Shown: piece after piece, positions 42,167 to 50,573 of the stretch
Layout: each line of letters begins with the position of its first letter
Position numbering within the stretch: position 1 is the stretch's first letter
Assembly: GCA_036387415.1 (NCBI GenBank)
Contig: DASVTU010000019.1
Coordinates: forward strand, 62,001-126,000
Direction: 5' to 3'
Source of the DNA: DASVTU01 sp036387415
GTDB taxonomy: Bacteria; Acidobacteriota; Blastocatellia; Pyrinomonadales; Pyrinomonadaceae
DNA length: 64,000 nucleotides
The notes under the pieces: model-generated
The model's database searches: none
Seen by the model: the letters and a program-made list of their open reading frames with translations, nothing else
What the model was told of the DNA's origin: nothing
Program-made: the position numbers and the translations under genes

Positions 42167-42856
42167 GTGACACCAGTAGTCTCTCACCCCGACGCGTCGT
42201 ACCGCACAAGGCTTCATCAAGACCTCAGTGCGATGATTGAATCGAAAGAACTGAGTCTTTCAAATCTACAAAAAGGCTATCTCCGCTCTCGTTGGCTGGA
42301 AGAAGTCTCGCGCACGGAACGCGAACTCCAACGCGCCACGCGCAGGCAACGCGTCCTGCGTCTGGTGACAGCCGTCGGCTCCATCATCCTGTTGATGCTG
42401 GTCAGCCTCAATCTCGCCGGAGAGCGACTTGCGGCAGGCGCACAAGCCGTCCCCTATCTCGCCATCTTCTTTAGTCTGATGGTCTGTGGGAGCGTGGCCG
42501 TCGAGCATTTTCTCAACTACGAGGAACGTGGGCGAAAGTCGGAGCGTCTGTCGGAGCGACTCAAGACAGAGGGCTGGCGTTTTCTCCAACTGAGCGGCGC
42601 GTATCAAACGTTCTCCACGCATGCCGAAGCTTTCGCCACCTTCGCCAATCAGGTTGAATCACTCGCGCAGAGCGAAGTCGAAGTCTACAGCCTCGATGTC
42701 GTGCGTGAGCGCAAAACCGATAGGGACGGAGGCGACGAAGAAAGCGCAAAAAAGTTGGAACTCTCCCAGAGCGAGCGCGGGCATCTCATCGACACGGACG
42801 TGCGAGCGAGGCCGGACACCGTGACGCGCCATCTGAACCAACAGCGGATTCAGTAA
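42167..42856 (+). CDS. DUF4231/SLATT-like two-span membrane protein
   Basis: GTG start seven bases after AAGGAG. The layout is that of the DUF4231/SLATT group: a cytoplasmic helix (LQKGYLRSRWLEEVSRTERE), two adjacent membrane spans at about 62-85 and 93-115, then EHFLNYEERGRKSERLSERL, LKTEGWRFLQLSGAYQTF and the HAEAFATFANQVE region. SLATT proteins often act as pore-forming effectors beside nucleotide-sensing modules; no such partner is adjacent. At codons 194-196 the gene carries the slippery heptamer A AAA AAG (42748-42754), in frame for a -1 shift. Confidence 0.75.
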   Translation: MTPVVSHPDASYRTRLHQDLSAMIESKELSLSNLQKGYLRSRWLEEVSRTERELQRATRRQRVLRLVTAVGSIILLMLVSLNLAGERLAAGAQAVPYLAIFFSLMVCGSVAVEHFLNYEERGRKSERLSERLKTEGWRFLQLSGAYQTFSTHAEAFATFANQVESLAQSEVEVYSLDVVRERKTDRDGGDEESAKKLELSQSERGHLIDTDVRARPDTVTRHLNQQRIQ

Positions 42857-43140
42857 CGCATCTCGCTTCCGCCGTTATCTGGGAGACGCTGCTCAGGCGC
42901 GAGCCGTCGCTGGCGCAGCTTCAGCTTAATGTCAAAGCCGTCAGGGATGACGGCGGCCACTCCTTCTGCGCCAACAAAGTCTGGTACGTCCTGATTGAAC
43001 CGCAGTTAAAACAACTGGTCGGGCAGCAGGCGCAAATCCAAGACGCACTGCTCCGTTCGCCGGAGGCTTACGCGCTCGCACGACAAACTCTCTACAGCCT
43101 CCTGCCCAACTGCCGAAACTGCGTCTGTGTGCCGTGGTAA
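42754..43140 (+). CDS. Cryptic -1 frame coding segment, possible frameshift extension of the DUF4231 protein
   Basis: This frame opens after the TAG at 42721 and runs to the TAA at 43138 with no ATG, GTG or TTG start in it before the protein-like part. Its translation looks real (VIWETLLRREPSLAQLQLNV, SFCANKVWYVLIEPQLKQLV, ending NCRNCVCVPW), with GC-rich third positions like its neighbours. A -1 slip on A AAA AAG at 42748-42754 would join it to the upstream gene, giving about 324 residues. GGAGG lies 15 bases before the slip site. It could instead be the remnant of a frameshifted gene or start at a non-standard codon. Confidence 0.5.
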   Translation, partial: VGTLPERARASHRHGRASEAGHRDAPSEPTADSVTHLASAVIWETLLRREPSLAQLQLNVKAVRDDGGHSFCANKVWYVLIEPQLKQLVGQQAQIQDALLRSPEAYALARQTLYSLLPNCRNCVCVPW

Positions 43141-43143
43141 CAA

Positions 43144-43303
43144 GGAAGGGATGAGTGTGGAGGGATGTGGGATAAAGTGAAAGCATTTATCCATTAACTC
43201 ATCGGGTCATTGACTCATTGCTTGATTAAATCAATGAATCAATGAGTCAATGGATAAATGAATCATTTAAGTCATCCCACATCCCTCCGCCTTCATCCCT
43301 TCT
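43144..43303. repeat. Composite nested word hairpin upstream of thiolase
   Basis: Outer arms 43144-43173 and 43274-43303 (GGGATGA/GGGATGT vocabulary) pair at about 26 of 29 positions. Inside lies a second pair (about 43183-43227 with 43228-43264) built from ATGAATCA and ATGAGTCA octamers. Two different words are thus nested in one element. Confidence 0.85.
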
Positions 43304-43310
43304 TCGTCGG

Positions 43311-43338
43311 TTGACACCCCTTTGAGCCAACGTATAAT
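43311..43338 (+). promoter_or_regulatory. Consensus sigma-70 promoter of the thiolase gene
   Basis: TTGACA (43311-43316), a 16-base spacer, then TATAAT (43333-43338): both hexamers are perfect. The transcript would start near 43345, leaving a leader of about 90 nt. The promoter begins 8 bp after the end of the composite hairpin. Confidence 0.85.
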
Positions 43339-43435
43339 CGAACGTTGAGCGAATACATATCAATCGAAAGCAGAATTAATAAACAAGCGCGCGTGCTCGC
43401 CGTGTGAGCGGCGCGTGGCGAAAAGGGGATTAGTC

Positions 43436-44626
43436 ATGCCGGAGAGAAGAGAAGCCGTCATCATCAGCGCAGTGCGTACGCCGACGGGAAAATTTCAGGG
43501 AGCACTAAAGAATTTTTCCGCGACCGATTTAGGCGCGATGGTCGTACGCGAGAGCGTCAGGCGCGCGGGCGTGCCCGTCGAAGAGGTTGACGAAGTTATC
43601 ATGGGCAACGTCATACAGGCGGGACTCGGACAGAATCCCGCGCGGCAAGCGGCACTCAAGGGGGGCATCCCCTTCGGCGTCTCCGCCGTGACGATTAACA
43701 AGGTCTGCGGCTCAGGCTTGAAGGCCGTGATGATGGCGAGTCAGGGGATTCAACTCGGCGACTCGGAAATCGTCGTGGCGGGCGGCATGGAGTCGATGTC
43801 GAATGCGCCTTACATTCTACCGAAGGCGCGCGAAGGTTATCGCATGGGTAACGGTACTCTGGTCGATGCGATGATTCACGACGGGCTGTGGTGCGCGTTC
43901 GAGAATTATCACATGGGGAACACGGGTGAAGTCGTTGCCGAACGCTACAACGTCACGCGTGCCGAGCAGGACGAATACGCGCTCAACTCGCATCGCAAAG
44001 CGGCGGCGGCGATGAAAGCGGGAAAATTCAAAGATGAGATTCTCGGCGTCGAGATTCCGCAGAAGAAGGGCGACCCCATCATCTTCGACACGGACGAACC
44101 CGTCCGCGAAGACACGTCGCTCGAAGCACTCGCCAAATTAAAGCCCGCGTTTAGACCCGACGGCGGAACCGTCACGGCGGGCAACGCGCCCGGCGTCAAC
44201 GACGGCGCATCCGCCGTTGTCGTCACGTCGCTCGAACGCGCGCGACAGATGGGCGTCGAGCCGCTGGCGCGCATCGCGGCGCAGGCCACCTCCGGTATCC
44301 AACCCGAACTCGTCATGATGGCTCCCGTCGAAGCGATTCGCAAAGTGGTGAAGAAGGCCGGATGGTCGTTGAACGAAGTGGATTTGATTGAACTCAACGA
44401 AGCCTTCGCGGTGCAGGCCGTCGCCATCATTAAGGAACTCGAACTCGACCCGCAACGCGTCAACGTCAACGGCGGCGCGGTCGCGCTCGGCCACGCCATC
44501 GGCCAATCGGGTTCGCGCCTCTTGACGACGATGCTCTACGAAATGCAACGCCGCAACGCACGTCGCGGACTCGCCGCGCTCTGTCTCGGCGGCGGCAACG
44601 CGGTCGCGATGGCGGTTGAAAGGTAA
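43436..44626 (+). CDS. Acetyl-CoA C-acetyltransferase (thiolase)
   Basis: The ATG at 43436 follows AAAAGGGG at good spacing and is preferred to the GTG at 43415. The 396-residue enzyme has the nucleophile Cys in INKVCGSGLKAVMMA, the His in NVNGGAVALGHAIGQSGSR and the second Cys in AALCLGGGNA. It cleaves or condenses acetoacetyl-CoA or longer 3-ketoacyl-CoA. With the 3-hydroxybutyryl-CoA dehydrogenase two genes downstream it forms part of a butyrate/beta-oxidation-type module. Confidence 0.95.
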   Translation: MPERREAVIISAVRTPTGKFQGALKNFSATDLGAMVVRESVRRAGVPVEEVDEVIMGNVIQAGLGQNPARQAALKGGIPFGVSAVTINKVCGSGLKAVMMASQGIQLGDSEIVVAGGMESMSNAPYILPKAREGYRMGNGTLVDAMIHDGLWCAFENYHMGNTGEVVAERYNVTRAEQDEYALNSHRKAAAAMKAGKFKDEILGVEIPQKKGDPIIFDTDEPVREDTSLEALAKLKPAFRPDGGTVTAGNAPGVNDGASAVVVTSLERARQMGVEPLARIAAQATSGIQPELVMMAPVEAIRKVVKKAGWSLNEVDLIELNEAFAVQAVAIIKELELDPQRVNVNGGAVALGHAIGQSGSRLLTTMLYEMQRRNARRGLAALCLGGGNAVAMAVER

Positions 44627-44638
44627 GCTCTCCAAACT

Positions 44639-45163
44639 ATGACTCCCCAAGACCACAACAAGGCTCTCGGCATCCTGCATCTGGCTTATGGCGGGGTTCA
44701 TCTCCTGCTGCTAACCATTGTGAGTCTCTTTCTCTTTTTGGCGGTCAGCGGTGCGGCGTTTGCCGTTCCATTCGACAACGGCGAACTGCCCGTCACATTC
44801 TTTATTCTGGCATTAATCTGGACGGTAGGCGCGTTGCTGACGCTGCCGCCGCTCGTCGCAGGTTACGCAATACTAAAGCGCAAGTCATGGGGACGCTTGG
44901 CAGGGATTGTGGCGGGGATTGTCTCTGCGCTCAACTTTCCGTTCGGCATGGCGCTCTGCATCTATTCGCTCTGGTTCTTCTTCGGCGAAGGCCGCGCCCT
45001 CTACGACACGCCGCTTGCGTGGGAGACGAGACAGCAGCCATATACACTCAGGGAAGATGCTTCGGACGCTTCGACCTTCGGTTGGAACACTCAACGAAAG
45101 AGTTCCGACGAGCGTGAACGCGTCTATGTGCCGCCGCTGCAACCGCCGGACTGGCGCAGTTGA
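44639..45163 (+). CDS. Hypothetical membrane protein, 174 residues
   Basis: Not recognised as a named family. Three to four hydrophobic spans are seen at about 15-40 (LLLLTIVSLFLFLAVSGAAF), 52-78 (FFILALIWTVGALLTLPPLV) and 88-112 (LAGIVAGIVSALNFPFGMAL). A soluble C-terminal tail of about 60 residues follows. It lies 12 bp after thiolase and overlaps the next open frame, so it is in the same transcript. A link to fatty-acid metabolism is only positional. Confidence 0.7.
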   Translation: MTPQDHNKALGILHLAYGGVHLLLLTIVSLFLFLAVSGAAFAVPFDNGELPVTFFILALIWTVGALLTLPPLVAGYAILKRKSWGRLAGIVAGIVSALNFPFGMALCIYSLWFFFGEGRALYDTPLAWETRQQPYTLREDASDASTFGWNTQRKSSDERERVYVPPLQPPDWRS

Positions 45164-45183
45164 TGTTGGCGAGGGAGAATTCA

Positions 45184-46032
45184 GTGGTGAGCAAAACGAT
45201 TGGAGTGGTGGGCGCAGGGACGATGGGCAACGGCATCGCGCAGGTGGCGGCGCGTGCGGGTTACTCGGTCGTGTTGCGCGACGTGAAGGACGAGTTTTTG
45301 CAGCGCGGCATGAGCGCGATTGATAAAAGCCTTCAACGCGATGTGGATAAGGAACGTCTGAACGAACAAGAGAAACGCGCCATCGTCGGTCGCATCAGCA
45401 CGACGACCGACATGGGCGCGCTCGCCGACGCCGCGTTTATCGTCGAAGCCGTGACGGAAAAGTTTGAAGTCAAAGCAGAGGTCTTTCGCGCGCTCGACGA
45501 ACTGGCGAAGCCGGACGCGATTCTCGCATCCAACACTTCATCAATCTCCATCACCAAACTCGCGGCAGCCACACGCCGACCCGACAAAGTTATCGGGATG
45601 CATTTCATGAATCCCGTCCCTGTAATGAAACTCGTCGAAGTGATTCGCGGCATCGCCACCTCCGACGAGACGTGGGAGCAGACGCGTACGCTCACAGAAG
45701 AACTCGGCAAGACCGCGCTCGAATGCAACGACTCGGCGGGCTTCGTCTCCAACCGCGTCCTCATGCCGATGATTAACGAAGCCATCTTTACGCTCTACGA
45801 AGGCGTGGCGACGCGCGAAAGCATCGACGGCATCATGAAGCTCGGCATGAACCACCCGATGGGGCCGCTTACGCTCGCCGATTTCATCGGCCTCGACGTG
45901 TGCCTCGCCATCATGAACGTCTTGCACACGGAACTCGGCGACCCTAAATATCGTCCCTGCCCGCTGCTACGTCGCTACGTCGATGCCGGATGGCTCGGCA
46001 GAAAAACTGGACGGGGATTCTATGAATACTAA
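45184..46032 (+). CDS. 3-hydroxybutyryl-CoA dehydrogenase
   Basis: The GTG at 45184 (or 45187) follows GAGGGAGAA and gives the usual length of about 282 residues; an upstream TTG/ATG at 45160-45163 lacks such a site. The N-terminal Rossmann motif is GVVGAGTMGNGIAQVAARAG. The catalytic His is in VIGMHFMNPVPVMKLVEVI, and conserved Ser and Asn are in ILASNTSSISITKLA and FVSNRVLMPMINEA. The C-terminus GRKTGRGFYEY is typical. It oxidises 3-hydroxyacyl-CoA with NAD. Confidence 0.95.
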   Translation: MVSKTIGVVGAGTMGNGIAQVAARAGYSVVLRDVKDEFLQRGMSAIDKSLQRDVDKERLNEQEKRAIVGRISTTTDMGALADAAFIVEAVTEKFEVKAEVFRALDELAKPDAILASNTSSISITKLAAATRRPDKVIGMHFMNPVPVMKLVEVIRGIATSDETWEQTRTLTEELGKTALECNDSAGFVSNRVLMPMINEAIFTLYEGVATRESIDGIMKLGMNHPMGPLTLADFIGLDVCLAIMNVLHTELGDPKYRPCPLLRRYVDAGWLGRKTGRGFYEY

Positions 46033-46122
46033 TTGCAGATTTCGGATTGCGGAATGCGGATTTGAAAAAGATTACACGCCTCTGTTCTTTTAATCTGCAA
46101 TCCGAAATCCGCATTCCGCAAT
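46033..46122. repeat. Heptad-word hairpin between the dehydrogenase and TPR genes
   Basis: Exactly five heptads at 46033-46067 (TTGCAGA, TTTCGGA, TTGCGGA types). The right arm 46092-46122 is their near-perfect complement. It begins one base after the dehydrogenase stop and uses the same vocabulary as the nuoE/nuoD and nuoD/nuoC elements. Confidence 0.88.
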
Positions 46123-46132
46123 CGTGAGTTGT

Positions 46133-47368
46133 ATGCCTGTTAAATCCGGTCAGATTTATTGTCAGAGGTGCTTGGCGGCAAATGCTTTGGGGCATGAGTT
46201 GTGCGGGCGTTGCGGGACGCGTCTGATGTTAGTGGTCGAACCGTCGTCGTTGCGTTTTGAGGATGAGACGTCGGCGTCGGCGACGCATGAGGAGTATCTG
46301 CTCGAACGTATCTCGACGCTGGAAAATCATCTCATGCGGCTGACGGACAAGTTGGAGCGCGCGCTCGACCTCCTGCTGCGTCAGGCACGAAGTTCTTATC
46401 AATATCAAGTGCTGCTCGATTTGTTGGTGGAGACGCTCGGCGCATCGCAGACGATTAACGAGAAGCGTCTGATACGCGTGTGGCGCGAGCGTTGCGACCG
46501 CGAGACGAAGGAGATTGAAAACGCGGAGCGGCATCAAGAATTGCGCGCACAAGTCGTGTCGGTCTATCGCGGCGACGAGCGTGCGGCCTTCGTGCAGTTG
46601 GTGACGGACGGTTTCGCCAAACTCGACAAGCGAGAGACGACGCGCGGGATTCGCGTGCTCGAACGCGCGGCGGCTTTGTCGCCAGACAATTTTCCGCTCC
46701 AATCGTTTCTCGGCGAACACTTCTTCCGCGTCGGTCAGAGAACTCTCGCACGCGCCTATCTCGAACGGGCGTTGGCAGTTAATCAGACCGAGCCACGCGT
46801 CTGTCTGCTGCTCGGTTTGGTGTGCGGCGACGAAGGAGAAGCCGTCCGCGCCGGAGATTTACTGACGAGAGCGTTGGAAAACGGCACGCCGTCTTTCGCA
46901 GCGCATTACGCGCTCGGTCGCCTTGCCGCCGCCGCCGAAGATTGGCGCGGCGCGCTCGCAGAGTTCAAACGCGCGCTCGCCCTGCGACCGTCGCCAGAGG
47001 CGCATTACGTGGTCGGACTGGCCTATTACAACCTCGACCGCCCGCGCCTCGCCCTGCGTCAATTACTGAAAGCCGTGGAGGCCGATGCGGAATATGCGGA
47101 GGCATTTTACCTGCTCGGCCTCGTTCATCTACGGCAGGGCGAGTGGGCGGAGGCGAAGGAGGCGTTTAAGTCGGCGCACTCGGCCAACCCCACACAACCG
47201 CTCTATCGTGCGGCAAAGGGGCGCGGGCGACGTACTTCCGTAGCGCCGCCGTCGCCGTCGCTATTCGGGACGGGACGGGGCGAGAAGAAGCGACTCTTGA
47301 CGGGCGGCGACCGACGTTTAGCTGTTGTGCTGCAAGAAGATGCGGCGCAAGGAGCCGCCGGACGTTGA
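46133..47368 (+). CDS. TPR protein with N-terminal zinc ribbon
   Basis: The ATG at 46133 is preferred to the GTG at 46124. An N-terminal zinc ribbon (IYCQRCLAANALGHELCGRC, C-x2-C twice) is followed by a coiled coil (EEYLLERISTLENHLMRLTD). From about residue 170 there are at least five tetratricopeptide repeats, such as HYALGRLAAAAEDWRGALAE and FYLLGLVHLRQGEWAEAKEA. The C-terminus is basic. TPRs mediate protein contacts; the partner is unknown. It precedes yceD by 94 bp. Confidence 0.82.
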   Translation: MPVKSGQIYCQRCLAANALGHELCGRCGTRLMLVVEPSSLRFEDETSASATHEEYLLERISTLENHLMRLTDKLERALDLLLRQARSSYQYQVLLDLLVETLGASQTINEKRLIRVWRERCDRETKEIENAERHQELRAQVVSVYRGDERAAFVQLVTDGFAKLDKRETTRGIRVLERAAALSPDNFPLQSFLGEHFFRVGQRTLARAYLERALAVNQTEPRVCLLLGLVCGDEGEAVRAGDLLTRALENGTPSFAAHYALGRLAAAAEDWRGALAEFKRALALRPSPEAHYVVGLAYYNLDRPRLALRQLLKAVEADAEYAEAFYLLGLVHLRQGEWAEAKEAFKSAHSANPTQPLYRAAKGRGRRTSVAPPSPSLFGTGRGEKKRLLTGGDRRLAVVLQEDAAQGAAGR

Positions 47369-47462
47369 CACTCGCGGCGAGACCATTATAATTGCAGCTT
47401 TTGCGCTCATGCCGTCCGAGAGCGGCGGGCGCGACAATCAGGGGACAAAAGGGAGCGGCGAC

Positions 47463-48005
47463 GTGCGAATCGAGGTTGAGAGGCTGAACGAACGGGGCGA
47501 ATCTTTTGCCCACACCTACAATCTGGACGCACTCGCGCTCGACGATGAAGACGCGCAACTGACGGGAGAGACTAGGATTACAGGCCGCGCGAGCCGGAAA
47601 GACGAGCAGGTGCGGCTCGTCGGAAAAATCGAGACGGGCGTGGAAGTTCATTGCAGCCGTTGCTTGCGTCCGGTGAAAGTGCCCGTCGAAGCGGAGTTTG
47701 ATGAGAGGTACATTCCGGCGGCGACCGAGAGCCTGACGGACGAGTTGGCCGAGTTGCAGCCGGATGATTTAGGATTTTCCACGTACGAGGGCGAAAGCGT
47801 TGACGTTGACGACCTTGTGCGCGAACAGGTTTTACTCGCGCTCCCGATGCGCCCTCTGTGCCGCGAAGATTGTAAGGGCTTGTGCCCGACGTGTGGGACG
47901 GATTTGAACGTCGACGCCTGCTCATGCGAGCAGAAGGAAATCGACCCGCGTTGGGCTGCGCTCGCAAGTTTGAAACAAGAGAAAAAGGTCGATGGCGAAT
48001 CGTAA
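47463..48005 (+). CDS. yceD: YceD/DUF177 family protein (large ribosomal RNA subunit accumulation)
   Basis: The GTG at 47463 has AAAAGGGAG seven bases ahead and gives the expected N-terminus (VRIEVERLNERGESF); upstream ATGs lack ribosome sites. The 180-residue protein has the family's Cys pairs: VHCSRCLRPV and the C-terminal EDCKGLCPTCGTDLN plus CSC. YceD acts in 23S rRNA or large-subunit accumulation. Its place directly upstream of rpmF and plsX is the conserved arrangement in many bacteria. Confidence 0.92.
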   Translation: MRIEVERLNERGESFAHTYNLDALALDDEDAQLTGETRITGRASRKDEQVRLVGKIETGVEVHCSRCLRPVKVPVEAEFDERYIPAATESLTDELAELQPDDLGFSTYEGESVDVDDLVREQVLLALPMRPLCREDCKGLCPTCGTDLNVDACSCEQKEIDPRWAALASLKQEKKVDGES

Positions 48006-48087
48006 GTGGTAGAACGCAAAAGTTCTAACCACTTGCTACGGACGATTAGCCATTTACCATCAACTATTTACCATTCACGATTCACGG
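48004..48087. repeat. Heptad-word element with extra stem, yceD/rpmF junction
   Basis: A 12-bp stem with one bulge (48004-48015 with 48022-48034) overlaps the yceD stop codon. It is followed by a run of complement-strand heptads (CGTGAAT, GGTAAAT types) at 48048-48087. The matching left heptad arm is missing, so this is a partial or rearranged member. Confidence 0.6.
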
Positions 48088-48107
48088 TTTTATTCGGAGT
48101 AATAATC

Positions 48108-48293
48108 ATGCCAAATCCAAAACGTCGCCACTCGAAAGCGCGCACGGGCAAACGCCGCGCGCATGATGCTTTGCGTGCACCGCAAACCACCGTCTGCGAG
48201 AATTGTCAGGAGCCGCGTCTGCCGCATCGCGTCTGCCCGAAGTGCGGACATTACAAAGGCCGCGAAATCGTCCGCCACGAACAAGAAGTTTAA
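48108..48293 (+). CDS. rpmF: 50S ribosomal protein L32
   Basis: A 61-residue protein starting MPNPKRRHSKARTGKRRAHD, with CGGAG nine bases ahead of the ATG. The zinc-ribbon Cys pairs CENC and CPKC are both kept, so this is the zinc-containing form. It is placed in the standard yceD-rpmF-plsX order. Confidence 0.97.
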   Translation: MPNPKRRHSKARTGKRRAHDALRAPQTTVCENCQEPRLPHRVCPKCGHYKGREIVRHEQEV

Positions 48294-48364
48294 CGTGACG
48301 GCGGGCGCACTACGGTAACGATGGCGATGTCCACGACGCGTGGAAACGTTTAGCATCTGTTTAG

Positions 48365-49441
48365 ATGAAGCACCGACGCCAATTAACGGGCAAAGTGGTG
48401 GTGGATGCGATGGGCAGCGATCATGCGCCGCACCCGGAGGTGGACGGTGCTTTGGCCGCCGCACGCGATTTTCGCATCGGCGTCGTGCTCGTCGGTCGCG
48501 CCGATGTGGTCGAACCGGAACTGCGTCGCTGTCGTTGGCGCGGGCAGGGCGACCGTGGCATTGAGTTTGTCGAAGCCGAGGAAGTCATCGGCATGGACGA
48601 CGCGGTGGCAACTTCCGTGCGACGCAAAAAGAAAAGCTCCTTGAGAGTCGGAACTCGTTTAGTTGCAGACGGTTACGCCGACGGTTTTATCTCCGCTGGC
48701 AACACGGGCGCGGCCATGATGACGGCCAAAATGGTTCTCGGAATGCTGCCAGGCGTTGACCGTCCCGCGCTCGCAGCGCAGATGCCAACCAAGTCGGGCA
48801 AGCCGACACTGTTGCTTGATGTCGGCGCAAACTCGGATTGCAAACCGCATCAAATGGCGCAGTTTGCTATCATGGGCGACGCATATTCGCGCGCCGTGAT
48901 GGGAACGCAGAGGCCGAGCATCGCTTTGATGAGCATTGGCGAAGAGGAAGCGAAGGGCAGTTTTCTGACAAAGGAAGCCTTCCCGCTTTTGCGCGACCTG
49001 TCGAGTTTGAACTTCGTCGGCAACGTCGAGGGGCGCGACGTGTTCACGGGCGCGGTCGATGTCATCGTTACGGATGGATTTACTGGCAACGTGATGTTGA
49101 AGTTGTCGGAAGGTTTGCAGGCGGCGGTCGTCTCCATGATTAAGCAGGAGTTGAGTGCCACGGCGATTACCAAAGCCGGAGCGATGCTGGCGCGACCCGC
49201 GTTTCGCAGTTTGAAGAAACGACTCGATTATTCGGAATATGGTGGTGCGCCGCTTCTCGGCGTGCAGCGCATAGTGGTCATCTGTCACGGTAGTTCAAAC
49301 GCTCGCGCGATTCGCAACGCCATCCGCAACGTCAAAGAGTTTTCCGAGCACGGGGCGCTTGAGCGCATTGAGAGCGGTGTGGCGCAGACCAACGCCGATA
49401 GCTTTCAGACTCTACGCGCCGAAGCAGTAGCGGCGGAGTAA
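48365..49441 (+). CDS. plsX: Phosphate acyltransferase
   Basis: A 358-residue enzyme that converts acyl-ACP to acyl-phosphate for phospholipid synthesis. Family features are VVVDAMGSDHAPHPEVDGAL (DAMGSD for the usual DAMGGD), FISAGNTGAAM, LLLDVGANSDCKPHQMAQFA and IVTDGFTGNVMLKLSEG. No clear Shine-Dalgarno precedes the ATG. It heads the fab block. Confidence 0.95.
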   Translation: MKHRRQLTGKVVVDAMGSDHAPHPEVDGALAAARDFRIGVVLVGRADVVEPELRRCRWRGQGDRGIEFVEAEEVIGMDDAVATSVRRKKKSSLRVGTRLVADGYADGFISAGNTGAAMMTAKMVLGMLPGVDRPALAAQMPTKSGKPTLLLDVGANSDCKPHQMAQFAIMGDAYSRAVMGTQRPSIALMSIGEEEAKGSFLTKEAFPLLRDLSSLNFVGNVEGRDVFTGAVDVIVTDGFTGNVMLKLSEGLQAAVVSMIKQELSATAITKAGAMLARPAFRSLKKRLDYSEYGGAPLLGVQRIVVICHGSSNARAIRNAIRNVKEFSEHGALERIESGVAQTNADSFQTLRAEAVAAE

Positions 49442-49468
49442 CGCAGACGGTCTGATGAGAGGACGTTC

Positions 49469-50455
49469 ATGTCGAATATCAATGCTGGCATCTTAGGCAC
49501 GGGGCGGGCATACCCGGAAGGCGTTTTGACCAACGCGGATTTAGAAAAGATGGTCGAAACGTCGGACGAGTGGATTACCTCGCGCACCGGCATCAAACAA
49601 CGCCATCGCGCCGCCGAAGGTGAATATACTTCGATGTTTGCCGTGCAAGCTGCGCGTCAGGCCATCGAGCGCGCACGCATCGACCCGTCCGAAATCGACC
49701 TCTTGATTTGCGCCACCGTTACACCCGACCAGATTCTTCCTTCCACGGGCTGCCTGATTCAGACCGAACTCGGCGCGCACAAGGCTGCCGCCTTCGACCT
49801 CGCCGCCGCCTGCTCCGGCTTTCTCTACGGCCTGACGCTCGCTAACACGATGATTCGTTGCGGACAGTCGCGTTATGCGCTCGTCATCGGCGCGGAGATT
49901 CTGAGTCGTTACGTAGATTATACGGACAGGGGAACGTGCGTTATCTTCGGCGACGGCGCGGGCGCAGCGGTGCTCGGCGCGGTTGAGGGCGAACGCGGCA
50001 TCCTTGCGACGCGTATCCGCTCCGATGGTCGCTACGCGGAACAACTCTTTTCTCCCGGCGGCGGCACACGCATGCCCCCGACCGCCGAAACCTTGAGCGG
50101 CGGGATGCATTTTTTCAAGATGCGCGGCAACGAACTATTTAAAGTCGCCGTCCGTTCGATGGCCGACGTTTCGCGCGAAGTGCTCGAAGAGGCCGGATAC
50201 AATGCCGATGACGTGAAACTGTTTATTCCGCATCAAGCCAATCAACGCATCACAGACGCCGTGGCGGACAAACTCAAAGTTGATAGCGAGCGCGTCTATT
50301 CAAACATTGCGATGCACGGCAACACCTCCTCGGCGTCGATACCGATTGCGCTGGACGAATGCATCGAGATGGGCAAGATAAAAGAAGGTGACCTCGTTCT
50401 GCTCGCCTCTTTCGGCGGCGGCGTGACGTGGGGGGGCGTGCTCATCAAGTGGTAA
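49469..50455 (+). CDS. fabH: 3-oxoacyl-ACP synthase III
   Basis: The ATG follows GAGAGG. This 328-residue KAS III condenses acetyl-CoA with malonyl-ACP to begin fatty-acid synthesis. The Cys-His-Asn triad is seen in AAACSGFLYGL, FIPHQANQRI and NIAMHGNTSSASIP, and the C-terminal FGGGVTWGGVLIKW is diagnostic. Its stop codon lies within the first word of a heptad repeat. Confidence 0.96.
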   Translation: MSNINAGILGTGRAYPEGVLTNADLEKMVETSDEWITSRTGIKQRHRAAEGEYTSMFAVQAARQAIERARIDPSEIDLLICATVTPDQILPSTGCLIQTELGAHKAAAFDLAAACSGFLYGLTLANTMIRCGQSRYALVIGAEILSRYVDYTDRGTCVIFGDGAGAAVLGAVEGERGILATRIRSDGRYAEQLFSPGGGTRMPPTAETLSGGMHFFKMRGNELFKVAVRSMADVSREVLEEAGYNADDVKLFIPHQANQRITDAVADKLKVDSERVYSNIAMHGNTSSASIPIALDECIEMGKIKEGDLVLLASFGGGVTWGGVLIKW

Positions 50456-50572
50456 ATGGTGAATGGTGAATAGTAAATCGTGGTTGAAGTCGCTCTATCT
50501 TGACGGATGAAAGGTAAACTTTGAAAAGTCGTCGCTTTTTTCATTTACCGTTTGCCATTTACTATTCACGAT
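50451..50572. repeat. Heptad-word hairpin, fabH/fabD junction
   Basis: Exactly five heptads at 50451-50485 (GGTAAAT, GGTGAAT, AGTAAAT types); the first contains the fabH stop codon. The right arm 50541-50572 is the complement and ends next to the fabD start. Confidence 0.85.
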
Positions 50573-50573
50573 A

